Translations under genes and position numbers: made by a program
The notes under the pieces: generated by a model
What the model saw: only the letters and a program-made list of their open reading frames with translations
Database searches by the model: none
What the model was told of the DNA's origin: nothing
In this document: positions 19,003-26,742 of the stretch, piece after piece
Numbering within the stretch: position 1 is the first letter of the stretch
Layout: every line of letters begins with the position of its first letter
DNA from: Lysobacteraceae bacterium
GTDB lineage: Bacteria > Pseudomonadota > Gammaproteobacteria > Xanthomonadales > BQJN01
Assembly (NCBI GenBank): GCA_021604725.1
Contig: BQJN01000001.1
Coordinates: 37,184-101,183 of the forward strand
Direction of reading: 5' to 3'
Length of the DNA stretch: 64,000 nucleotides

Positions 19003-19332
19003 GTTAAGTAGTCCTCAAACTGTTGACGCGTTTTCATTGGATCGCTCGGAACGCCCGAACGTCGAGGTAAATTGAAGCACGATTTGTGCCACAGTGGCTA
19101 GTATTGATTCGTTCAGAGCTGATTTTTTATTAAAAAACATCACGCAAGGTGATGAAAAACAATTAAAAATTGTGTTGTTTCTATGTGTTACGAAATTTCC
19201 CGCGAAGAAAACGCTTTTTTTATTTTTCTGAGGTCTTGGTGTCAGCTGACTCTCAGCGTCACATAAACTGGCCAAGGTGCCGTTCAGCGTCACATGTGGC
19301 CGCTCAATCCTGGCCAACGCTGCTGGCATTGC
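19003..19332 (-). other. Pilin 1 upstream control region
   Basis: These 330 nt between pilR and pilin 1 hold the sigma-54 promoter and an AT-rich stretch (19120-19230). Upstream lie two direct copies of TCAGCGTCACAT at 19253-19264 and 19284-19295, 31 nt apart (about three helical turns), next to a perfect palindrome GTCAGCTGAC (19241-19250). They lie about 170-220 bp upstream of the promoter, where a PilR enhancer would be expected. The PilR assignment is an inference. Confidence 0.5.
19077..19091 (-). promoter_or_regulatory. Sigma-54 (-24/-12) promoter of pilin 1
   Basis: The minus strand reads TGGCACAAATCGTGC, with GG and GC separated by exactly 10 nt, close to the consensus TGGCAC-N5-TTGC. 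The start of transcription would be near 19065, giving a leader of about 60 nt before the ATG at 19002. The window also encodes PilR, a sigma-54 activator, immediately upstream. Confidence 0.88.
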
Positions 19333-20661
19333 TCATTCCATTTCCAGTTTCTTCAGACGATAGCGCAGCGCTCTGAAAGTGATTCCCAACTTTTTCGCTG
19401 CGGCTGTTTTGTTGTACCGGCATTGTTCCAGCGCATGTTCGATGGCTTTACGTTCGATCTGAGCAAGGTAGTTCTCCAAGCCGACCTCGCTGACAGACAA
19501 GGCGGCGCCAATGTCGTCAGACTGGCTTGGTCGCAAATGCAAATCGCGACTATGGATGACATTCCCTTCACACAGGGTGACGGCGCGCTCGAGAATATTG
19601 TGAAGTTCTCTGACGTTGCCGGGAAATGCGTAGCTATTGAGCGCCTCGCGCGCTGAAGCGTCAACCTCCGGGCGCTCAATCGACCACTCAGGGGCAATCC
19701 GATCCAATAGGTGGTCGGTGAGCTCCTCTATGTCGTCCGGTCGCTCGCGCAATGATGGCATACGAAGCTCAATGACATTGATTCGGTAGTACAGATCCTG
19801 GCGGAACTCGTTGTCTTCGACCAATGCTTCAAGGTCCTTGTGCGTTGCGCTGAGGATTCGAACATCAATGGCCACCTCTTTCGCTGCGCCAATTGGTCTG
19901 ACGCTTTTCTCCTGTATGACTCTGAGCAGCTTGACCTGCATGTGTAGCGGCAACTCAGCGATCTCATCGAGGAACAAGGTGCCCCCGTTGGCGGACTGAA
20001 ACAGGCCTTGGTTGTCCGTCACTGCTCCAGTGAAACTGCCTTTTGTATGGCCAAAGAATTCACTTTCCATCAGCTCGGTCGGAATGGCACCACAGTTGAC
20101 TGGTACGAATGGAGCATCTGACCTGGCTCCAGACAGATGGATCAACCGGGCCGCCAATTCCTTGCCGACGCCGGATTCGCCGCTGATATAGACCGGTGCG
20201 TGGCTGCGAGCCAACTTGCTGATGGTTGCTCGTACTCTTTGCATCGGCACAGACTGACCAATGAGATTGGGCAGGCCATCGTCGGGTTGCGGTTCCTGGG
20301 TTGCCGTCTTCAGTGCCGAACGGACCAGGGCTCGCAGGACGTTCAAGTCAACAGGCTTGGATACGAAATCAAATGCTCCGCACTTCAGGGCTTTGACTGC
20401 CGCTTCAGTGTTGCCATAGGCGGTGATCATGGCAATCGGTGTACGCGGGAAATTCTGGGTGACGTGCTCGACCAGTTCAATGCCGTTGCCGTCCGGCAGG
20501 CGCATGTCGGTGAGGCACAGGTCAAAGGAATCCGATGTCAATGCGTCCTTGGCGGTGGCAACATTGCGCGCAGAGGTCACTTTCAGCCCCATTCTTGAGA
20601 GCGTTAATTCCAGCAGCTCGCGAATATCTGGCTCGTCGTCGACGATTAATGCATGGCTCAT
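19333..20661 (-). CDS. pilR: NtrC-family response regulator PilR
   Basis: PilR activates sigma-54 transcription of the pilin gene after phosphorylation by PilS. The 442-residue protein has three parts. The first is a receiver domain (DDEP near the start, phosphoacceptor D in LCLTDMRLPDG). The second is an AAA+ sigma-54 interaction domain with Walker A GESGVGKE, a GSFTGA loop (the family consensus is GAFTGA) and Walker B GGTLFLDEIAEL. The third is a Fis-type helix-turn-helix (NKTAAAKKLGITFRALRYRLKKL). It lies between the two pilin genes. Its partner kinase is not adjacent but 4.4 kb away at 25105-26706. Confidence 0.95.
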   Translation of the reverse strand: MSHALIVDDEPDIRELLELTLSRMGLKVTSARNVATAKDALTSDSFDLCLTDMRLPDGNGIELVEHVTQNFPRTPIAMITAYGNTEAAVKALKCGAFDFVSKPVDLNVLRALVRSALKTATQEPQPDDGLPNLIGQSVPMQRVRATISKLARSHAPVYISGESGVGKELAARLIHLSGARSDAPFVPVNCGAIPTELMESEFFGHTKGSFTGAVTDNQGLFQSANGGTLFLDEIAELPLHMQVKLLRVIQEKSVRPIGAAKEVAIDVRILSATHKDLEALVEDNEFRQDLYYRINVIELRMPSLRERPDDIEELTDHLLDRIAPEWSIERPEVDASAREALNSYAFPGNVRELHNILERAVTLCEGNVIHSRDLHLRPSQSDDIGAALSVSEVGLENYLAQIERKAIEHALEQCRYNKTAAAKKLGITFRALRYRLKKLEME

Positions 20662-20909
20662 GTGAACTTCCTCGGATCTTGACCCAAGTGTACAACTTGA
20701 AGCGACTGTTCATCATCTGGTGAGTTTCACGATACCCACTACGCGGACCAGTTTGGGGCTGTGCGTGCGTCAGCGCAAGCCACAGCAGCGGCCCCCAAGA
20801 GAGCCGCTCGCTGTTGATGCAATGAGCGCCAGAGTCGTCTGCACTACTTGCAGTCCAAGCAGGTTCGGGGCTCGCCTTCGGCTCCATCCATGCAATTGCC
20901 AGGGTTCGA

Positions 20910-21356
20910 TCAGGGTCGGCAGCTCGATGGTGCAAACCCCGTTGCTCCGGTCGACGTGCATGTCCAATCGACCCCGGTAATCTGACCGTTGTTGGTCAAA
21001 GTGGTCGGGGTCAACGTAATGGCCAGGGTGCCTGCGCCTGACGGAATGTCTACACCGGTTTCATTGACGTCGATGGTGATCGCGCCGTTAGCGCCTACGG
21101 TGACGGACGTGCAGAAAGAGCTAACGAAGCCATTGTAGCCTGCTGCTGTGTTGTTGCCCGGAAAGGCGTTGGTGGTGCCGTTGATGCGCGTTTCTGCGAC
21201 CGCTAGCTTGGCCGGCGCAGCCGCATACACGCACTCCGAGACTCGAGTGCGCACGGTATAGTCTTGATACGCGGGAATGGCGATCGCCATCAGAATGCCT
21301 AGAATGGCGATGACGATCATCAATTCAATCAGGGTAAAACCTTTTTGTTTGCTCAT
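20910..21356 (-). CDS. Major type IV pilin, copy 2
   Basis: This second type IVa prepilin also has 148 residues, with leader MSKQKG before FTLIE. It matches pilin 1 along almost its whole length. Differences are in the leader, around residues 59-66 (GTTNAFPG versus NTGGAYPA) and one Y/F near the C-terminus. AGGAAAG precedes the ATG. The coding DNA is mosaic relative to copy 1: the 5' part differs at many synonymous sites, while 20980-21107 is almost identical. A weak sigma-54-like match (GG-N10-GC) is present at 21470-21484 on the minus strand, less convincing than that of copy 1. No T-tract terminator is seen after the stop. Confidence 0.95.
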   Translation of the reverse strand: MSKQKGFTLIELMIVIAILGILMAIAIPAYQDYTVRTRVSECVYAAAPAKLAVAETRINGTTNAFPGNNTAAGYNGFVSSFCTSVTVGANGAITIDVNETGVDIPSGAGTLAITLTPTTLTNNGQITGVDWTCTSTGATGFAPSSCRP

Positions 21357-21839
21357 AAGTTCTTTCCTAAGTAAATCATCAACGGTTGGACAGCCAGTCC
21401 AAGTCCTCGTGCTTCCCTGCTGTCGTGTTGAAAACCGACTGTCTCAAAAAACCTCGCGCGTCCATATACGCATTTGCATGCCCAGACCCATAGGCCACGT
21501 TGCTATGAGCGGCGAGAGCTGTTGCGCTTCGATGCCACGATAAGCTAACGAATAGTCGGCCCAAGGGCTAGTCGTTGTCTGGCACGTTTGCCACGTCTTC
21601 GTTTACAAGCGTTTTCTAAATGCATGATTTGAAAATGTTTAACAAAATTGTTTCGGCGTGTAAAAAACTGCTCGCGGCACGCGCAATTAACTTGGTGACA
21701 TGTGCGTGCGCATAGGTCCCGTGCTCGAAGAGCCTCAGGTGCCTGCATATCCCAAATGTACGACCATCAGCCCAATTATTGGCCGATTTCTGGCCAAAGA
21801 AATGTGCGCTGTTGCGCACATTTGGCTAGTTGCAAGCAA
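21357..21839 (-). other. Intergenic region upstream of pilin 2
   Basis: These 483 nt lie between the third GT-C gene and pilin 2. Near the pilin side there is a weak GG-N10-GC sigma-54-like site (21470-21484). An inverted repeat TGGCA-CGTT-TGCCA lies at about 21580. The distal end carries two hairpins (TTGGCC...GGCCAA near 21778-21796, and the 10-bp stem at 21800-21823). I see no convincing gene. Confidence 0.5.
21800..21823 (-). terminator. Hairpin after the GT-C gene, probable terminator
   Basis: A perfect 10-bp stem (AAATGTGCGC with GCGCACATTT) and a 4-nt loop begin 17 nt after the stop of the gene at 21840-23444. Only a short, broken T tract follows on the minus strand, so termination strength is uncertain. 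A second hairpin follows directly. Confidence 0.6.
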
Positions 21840-23444
21840 TCAGGGGATAAGCTTGAGCAACACGCCCAGCGTCTCTTGTTGACTGGGGTCGCGAGGGGTA
21901 GGTGACCGGAAAACAGGCTGGTGACGATCACTCAAATTGCGCACATCCTGTTCTGTTGTTCCCGGCAGTGCCAAAGGAACAAGATAGTAGTATCTGCAAC
22001 TCAAGGTATGGGCCTGGATTTGATCTGTGGTGCGCCATGGTGACGCCAGCGCGACCCGATGTGCTTGGGCCGTAACGATCGCTGGCAATTCGCTATACAC
22101 GCACTCCCCGGGTGCAATCGCACCCTTCAGTTGCTCCATGTCCGCGGAAAACTGCGCTCGAGCGCGCAGCACGTCTGCCCCCATGTTGACATCCGCGCTA
22201 CGTGTCCATTCGTGCATTCGCGACAACGCAACTACATCGGCTGGTGGGTTCAGCGTTCGGGACAGGGTACGGCCGACCCCGCTGTGCACGCTCAAGCCAA
22301 TGGTGGATACCAGGACCACCGCGATGACGCGACGTGCGCTGTGCGACGTGATCAATGCGCCCGTTGACGCGGCCGCCGCGAGAATCGATGGCAGCAACGG
22401 CCACAACAGCCGGGGCATATGGTCTGGAAACGGCCACAACATGATCATCATGATGCTGACAAGGAGAAACCAGGCATCGGTCTTGCCCTGGCGCATTCGG
22501 GCCCACCAGCCAGGAAGCATCGCGACAAATACCAAAACAGCGCCAGGTGTTGAGCCCAGCAGTTGGACGTAAGCACTGCTTAACGCTTTGCCTTGTTGCA
22601 GCACGAAGCCCAAGGACAGTCCGTTGTCCAACATCGAACTGAGGGTGGATCTGTAATTTGGCGGGTTGGGCCAGTCCAAACTCACGATATATTCAGCACC
22701 GACGATCACCGTGACGCCTGCCAATACCCAAAGCCCCATGATGCGGTGCCGGTGCAATGATGTAATGGCAATCGCCAAGACCAGAGCGACGGCGGCGCTT
22801 CTGGTAATCATGGCAAGCCCAACCACCACGCCGACCAACATTAGCTTGGCTGCCAGACGTTGTTTTCCCTTTACTAACCAATGTCCAGCAGCGGGTGTTG
22901 GCTGGTCGCCATTGTCGGCGGCGTCAGCGTTGGCGCGCTCAAGCAATAGAAACGTCAACACCAGCAGGAAAATAAATAGATGCTCTGAGAATAACGTGGG
23001 TAACCACGTCAACGCGACTGGATTGGTGAGCAGTAGAACGCTGCAACACAGGGCAACGACCAGGCCGCCAATCGGTCTGAGCCAGACAATCAGCAGTGCG
23101 CTGGACGCTGAGGTCAATAGCGCATTGACCCAAAACCCCGGAGCGGGGTCGTTCACACTTGCGCCGGCCATCGCTATCAGCGCTGAATACAGCGGTGGGT
23201 ATTGACGCACATGCAGCATGCTTGAGGCCAGGTGTTGATGCTCAGTGCGTCCTGACAGCCATTCAGCCATCAGCAAATACCAGCTGTCATCCCAATAAAA
23301 ACCAACAGGCGGTTCGGGAATGACCAACCAAAGCGACAACAGCAGGTAGCCGACCGTAGTCAGTGTGATTATGATGGCGGTGCTGGGCAGGGTGTTGCCC
23401 GTATCAGGAGTATTGTTTGTGTCGAATCCAGAGCTATCTGTCAT
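21840..23444 (-). CDS. GT-C type membrane glycosyltransferase, paralogue 3
   Basis: This 534-residue polytopic membrane protein is the third paralogue of the family at 4303 and 13655. It has the loop motif [16 protein letters not shown] after helix 1, then [11 protein letters not shown], and the shared [16 protein letters not shown] (minus strand, 22388-22435). The periplasmic tail contains [16 protein letters not shown]. Like ArnT/GT39 enzymes it may transfer a sugar from polyprenyl phosphate in the periplasm. Its start overlaps the start of the divergent GT2 at 23419 by 26 nt. It lies between the pilS and pilR genes, which suggests the acceptor may be the pilin, but this is inference. Confidence 0.75.
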   Translation of the reverse strand: MTDSSGFDTNNTPDTGNTLPSTAIIITLTTVGYLLLSLWLVIPEPPVGFYWDDSWYLLMAEWLSGRTEHQHLASSMLHVRQYPPLYSALIAMAGASVNDPAPGFWVNALLTSASSALLIVWLRPIGGLVVALCCSVLLLTNPVALTWLPTLFSEHLFIFLLVLTFLLLERANADAADNGDQPTPAAGHWLVKGKQRLAAKLMLVGVVVGLAMITRSAAVALVLAIAITSLHRHRIMGLWVLAGVTVIVGAEYIVSLDWPNPPNYRSTLSSMLDNGLSLGFVLQQGKALSSAYVQLLGSTPGAVLVFVAMLPGWWARMRQGKTDAWFLLVSIMMIMLWPFPDHMPRLLWPLLPSILAAAASTGALITSHSARRVIAVVLVSTIGLSVHSGVGRTLSRTLNPPADVVALSRMHEWTRSADVNMGADVLRARAQFSADMEQLKGAIAPGECVYSELPAIVTAQAHRVALASPWRTTDQIQAHTLSCRYYYLVPLALPGTTEQDVRNLSDRHQPVFRSPTPRDPSQQETLGVLLKLIP

Positions 23445-24120
23445 CGTGCCATGTTACAACGAGGTGACTACGGTTGCGGCTTTGATTGATCGGGTGCGCC
23501 AGGCGGAGGTCGATGGACTTGAGGTTATTGTCGTTGACGATGGGTCGACGGATGGTACGGTGGACTTATTGCAAGGTGAGCTTCGATCGAAGATAGACCA
23601 ACTGCTTGTTCACCAACACAATCAGGGAAAAGGGGCGGCCCTGCGTACCGGCTTTGAGCATGCCACAGGTCAGTACGTTATCGTGCAGGATGCAGATCTC
23701 GAATACGACCCAGCTGACTATCCAAAGTTGCTTTCCCCGGTCCGACAGGGCAATGCCGATGTCGTCTATGGCAGTCGGTTCAAGGGTGGGGAGTCGCACC
23801 GCGTACTGTATTTTTGGCACTACCTGGGCAACCGTTTCCTTACCTTGCTGTGCAACATGTTCAGCAATTTGAACCTGACCGACATGGAAACCTGTTACAA
23901 GCTGTTCAAACGGGAACTGATTCAGTCCATCGAGATCAAGGAAAATCGCTTTGGCTTCGAGCCTGAGATCACTTTGAAGGTTGCACGGATACCGCGAGTT
24001 CGAGTCTACGAAGTAGGCATCTCCTATGCAGGTAGAACCTACGACGAAGGGAAAAAAATTGGTTGGAAGGATGGCGTCAGTGCCTTGTACTGCATCGTCA
24101 AATATGGCCTGTTCAAATAA
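23419..24120 (+). CDS. DPM1-like polyprenyl-phosphate sugar synthase (GT2)
   Basis: A 233-residue family 2 glycosyltransferase of the soluble DPM1 type. It shows [20 protein letters not shown], the metal site QDADLEYDP and YGSRFKGGE. There are no C-terminal membrane helices. The open frame begins at 23365, but GTG 23419 has AGGAG 8 nt upstream and begins just before the conserved domain. It overlaps the start of the divergent GT-C gene by 26 nt. Such enzymes load a sugar onto a lipid phosphate carrier for GT-C enzymes. The UPF0104 gene follows 34 nt later in the same direction. Confidence 0.88.
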   Translation: MSNPELSVIVPCYNEVTTVAALIDRVRQAEVDGLEVIVVDDGSTDGTVDLLQGELRSKIDQLLVHQHNQGKGAALRTGFEHATGQYVIVQDADLEYDPADYPKLLSPVRQGNADVVYGSRFKGGESHRVLYFWHYLGNRFLTLLCNMFSNLNLTDMETCYKLFKRELIQSIEIKENRFGFEPEITLKVARIPRVRVYEVGISYAGRTYDEGKKIGWKDGVSALYCIVKYGLFK

Positions 24121-24154
24121 CGAGATCCGATTTTTGTTACGGCAGGTTTGACCA

Positions 24155-25180
24155 TTGAACAAAAAAACAATCCTGATCTCGCTCAAAGTCCTTGTCTCGG
24201 TCGGCATCATTTGGTGGCTGTTGGCAACGGTCGACATGGCGCGTTTTTGGTCTGCATTTTCTGAGGCAGACATTCCATTGCTGCTGCTCGGAATATTGGC
24301 GCAGCTTGGAGTTTTCCTGGTCCTGTGTTTGCGCTATTGGGTGATGCTCGACGCATTGCACCGCTGTCCACTGCTTAAGCTGCCCGGTAGCTATTACGCG
24401 GGAATATTTGCCAACAACTTTTTGCCGACAGGGGTCGGTGGCGACGTGATTCGCAGCTGGCGTTTGCGCGGCCTGGGTATTGGCTGGGATCGCCTCCTCT
24501 CCTCCAGTCTGGTCGACCGCGTGCTCGGCCTGATTAGTATCCTGTTTCTTGGCTTGTGTGGTATTGCAGCATCCGATGATGTCGTGCTCGATGATCGCTC
24601 GCAGGCCTTGGTCATCATTATTCTGCTTGCGCTACCGGTGGCTCTGGTTGTGTTGTTCTCACGCCGATGCCATGCATTGATCAAACGCCTCGCCGGCGGG
24701 TTAGATCGGTTCGCACCGGTCAGGTTCCTGTTTCAGTTGCTGGCGCAGTGTGCGGTCTACCAAGGGCATATCGATCGGGTGCTGTTGGCGATAGGCTTGA
24801 CCCTGCTATTGCAAAGCTTGACTGTGGCCGCGTATTGGCTGATCGGGCTGTCGATTGGCATAGAGTTGAGTCTGTTGGCCTACTTTGCCATTGTGCCGAT
24901 CGTTGTTGTGGTCACCAATTTGCCTATCTCTCTTGGTGGGATTGGTGTACGAGAGGGCGCGGCGGTGGCGCTGTTGATGCAATTTGGTGTTGACCAATCA
25001 TTGGCTACTGCAAATGCAATTGGCTATCTTGGTGTGCTGCTGTTGACCTCACTTCCCGGTGGCCTGGTGTTGTTGACTGACTCCCCGGTACCGTCGGCTG
25101 GCGCTCACGGAGAGAGCGGGCGAACGGTTGAGGCAAATGTGACTCGGAATACGGAGCGCTCTGAGTCCACCCTGTTGTAA
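24155..25180 (+). CDS. UPF0104 / lysylphosphatidylglycerol synthase-type TM protein
   Basis: This 341-residue membrane protein has about eight hydrophobic helices. Its features match the UPF0104 (LPG synthase TM, YbhN/AglD-type) family: YYAGIFANNFLPTGVGGDVIRSWRLR, then SSSLVDRVLGL, and the late LPISLGGIGVREGAAV. Proteins of this type often sit with DPM1-like GT2 genes and may help move lipid-linked sugars across the membrane, though this is unproven. The start is TTG at 24155. Its 3' end runs 76 nt into the convergent pilS gene. It lacks any aminoacyl-transfer domain, so it is not an LPG synthase. Confidence 0.8.
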   Translation: MNKKTILISLKVLVSVGIIWWLLATVDMARFWSAFSEADIPLLLLGILAQLGVFLVLCLRYWVMLDALHRCPLLKLPGSYYAGIFANNFLPTGVGGDVIRSWRLRGLGIGWDRLLSSSLVDRVLGLISILFLGLCGIAASDDVVLDDRSQALVIIILLALPVALVVLFSRRCHALIKRLAGGLDRFAPVRFLFQLLAQCAVYQGHIDRVLLAIGLTLLLQSLTVAAYWLIGLSIGIELSLLAYFAIVPIVVVVTNLPISLGGIGVREGAAVALLMQFGVDQSLATANAIGYLGVLLLTSLPGGLVLLTDSPVPSAGAHGESGRTVEANVTRNTERSESTLL

Positions 25181-26706
25181 TCCAGTTCAGCCCCGTTTGC
25201 TTCGCAGATCTGGCGGGCGATATAAAGCCCAATTCCGGTACCCGCCTCACTGGTGGTGAAAAACGGTTCGAACACTTTCTGCCTGATCGCCTCAGGGATT
25301 CCAGGGCCGCGGTCAGAGACTTCCAGCGCTGGACCCGACGCGGTGACCCTGATCGTCACTTGTGACGGCTCACCTGGCGGGTGGCCGTAGGTCAATGCAT
25401 TCTGCGTTAGATTCCATACCACCTGATTGAGCTGGCGACGATCAAAGACGCCAACAACGCCTCGCTCGCAATCACATTGCAAGGTGCTGCCATCGTCCAG
25501 GTTGTGCGTTTGCAAGTATTCGCTGACAAAGTTCTGCACCCAGTCCGACAAGTCCAGCAATTTTGGGTCGGCTTGTTCACGTCGCGAAATCTGCAGCACG
25601 TTCTCAATAATGTCGTTCATGCGCTGACAGTGCGTGGTGACGATACGGGCCAACCGTTTGTCAGCATCGATCAGGTCGGAGGATTCTTCGAGTAGCTGAC
25701 TGGCATGACTGATGGCGGCCAGGGGATTGCGAATTTCGTGCGCGATGCTTGAGGATAGTCGCGCCAGCGAGCTCAGCGTGATTTCTTCAGCTCGTTTGGC
25801 AATCAATCGGCTGTCCTCAAGGAAAATCAGAATTCCGGCATCGGCGTCACCGATATTTGCAAACCTGGGAACGACCCGCGGAACGCCCTTGGCCAAGGCC
25901 ACAGGATTGAGTGTTCGGGTTCCACTTTTGACCCATTCCTCAAGGTGGCTGGCCAGCAGCGGTTTGATCTTGCCCAGCTGGCCGCGTCGAAGTGGCGGCA
26001 TTCCCATCAAATACCAGGCCGACTCATTCATCAAGCGAATGTTTCGGTCCTCGTCGACCACCAGCACGCCAGTGCGCATGCGCCTGATCACAAGTTCATT
26101 TAGCTGAGCCAGATTGGCGACATCGACACTGCGTTGCTCTGCCAGCTCCATGCTTTCGCGCGTTCGGGCGGCTAATTGGTTGGCCATATGGCCGACCAGG
26201 AAGTAGACCAGGCCAAACATGCCCGCCTCTGGAATCTCGGCAAGGCTAGCTGTGCCAGTAATGATTCCGCTGGTCAGTACGATCATCAGACTCAGTGTTG
26301 CAATGGCGGCATAGGCCAGTGCGATGTTTCGCGGCAGTAGCACTGCCACGGCGGCAACAACGCCCACCAGCGCCACTGGGACGCCACTGTGAACGCCGCC
26401 AAGGCTGCCCATCAGGATGCCCAATGCAACAACGTCGATTCCCGAGCCGATGAGGGTCAGCAGCCGAATGACGGAGCGATTTCGTCGGCCGGCAAAAAAC
26501 AGGATGGTTGACGCCGTCAGGTACGTAAGCGCTGTAGCTCGCAATACGAGGCCGGGTTGATCCGCCAGAATTTGCAGCAGGGCGGGCGCGAAGAATAGCC
26601 CAACGAAGAACAACGCCAGTATCATTCGATACAGATTCAGGTAGTCCATCGCCTGGTGGGCGATTTGTCTGGTTGCTCTGGCGGTGGGCGGAGGGGAAGC
26701 TTTCAT
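25105..26706 (-). CDS. pilS: Pilus sensor histidine kinase PilS
   Basis: This 533-residue histidine kinase has six N-terminal hydrophobic helices (residues ~20-190), a PAS-like region ([22 protein letters not shown]), an H-box [13 protein letters not shown] and a catalytic domain (N box [11 protein letters not shown]1 DRGPGIP, G2 GTGIGLYIA). Six helices plus PAS plus HisKA is the PilS architecture in Pseudomonas. PilS phosphorylates PilR to switch on pilin transcription. In most genomes pilS and pilR are adjacent; here a pilin and three glycosylation genes lie between them. Its 3' end overlaps the convergent UPF0104 gene by 76 nt. Confidence 0.93.
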   Translation of the reverse strand: MKASPPPTARATRQIAHQAMDYLNLYRMILALFFVGLFFAPALLQILADQPGLVLRATALTYLTASTILFFAGRRNRSVIRLLTLIGSGIDVVALGILMGSLGGVHSGVPVALVGVVAAVAVLLPRNIALAYAAIATLSLMIVLTSGIITGTASLAEIPEAGMFGLVYFLVGHMANQLAARTRESMELAEQRSVDVANLAQLNELVIRRMRTGVLVVDEDRNIRLMNESAWYLMGMPPLRRGQLGKIKPLLASHLEEWVKSGTRTLNPVALAKGVPRVVPRFANIGDADAGILIFLEDSRLIAKRAEEITLSSLARLSSSIAHEIRNPLAAISHASQLLEESSDLIDADKRLARIVTTHCQRMNDIIENVLQISRREQADPKLLDLSDWVQNFVSEYLQTHNLDDGSTLQCDCERGVVGVFDRRQLNQVVWNLTQNALTYGHPPGEPSQVTIRVTASGPALEVSDRGPGIPEAIRQKVFEPFFTTSEAGTGIGLYIARQICEANGAELDYNRVDSERSVFRVTFASTVRPLSP

Positions 26707-26742
26707 TGGTCGATCATACCGCGCGTCGCTCGTTGACGCGCT

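Noticed and set aside
21470-21484. Sigma-54 promoter upstream of pilin 2
   Set aside because: Only the GG and GC dinucleotides fit; the rest of the -24 box is poor. I mention it but do not list it as a supported promoter.
22027-22572. 181-codon plus-strand open frame antisense to the third GT-C gene
   Set aside because: It is a shadow of a GC-rich coding gene. The minus-strand frame has clear membrane helices and paralogues.
23566-24273. 235-codon minus-strand open frame antisense to the DPM1-like GT2
   Set aside because: The GT2 motifs are intact on the plus strand; the antisense frame is a by-product.
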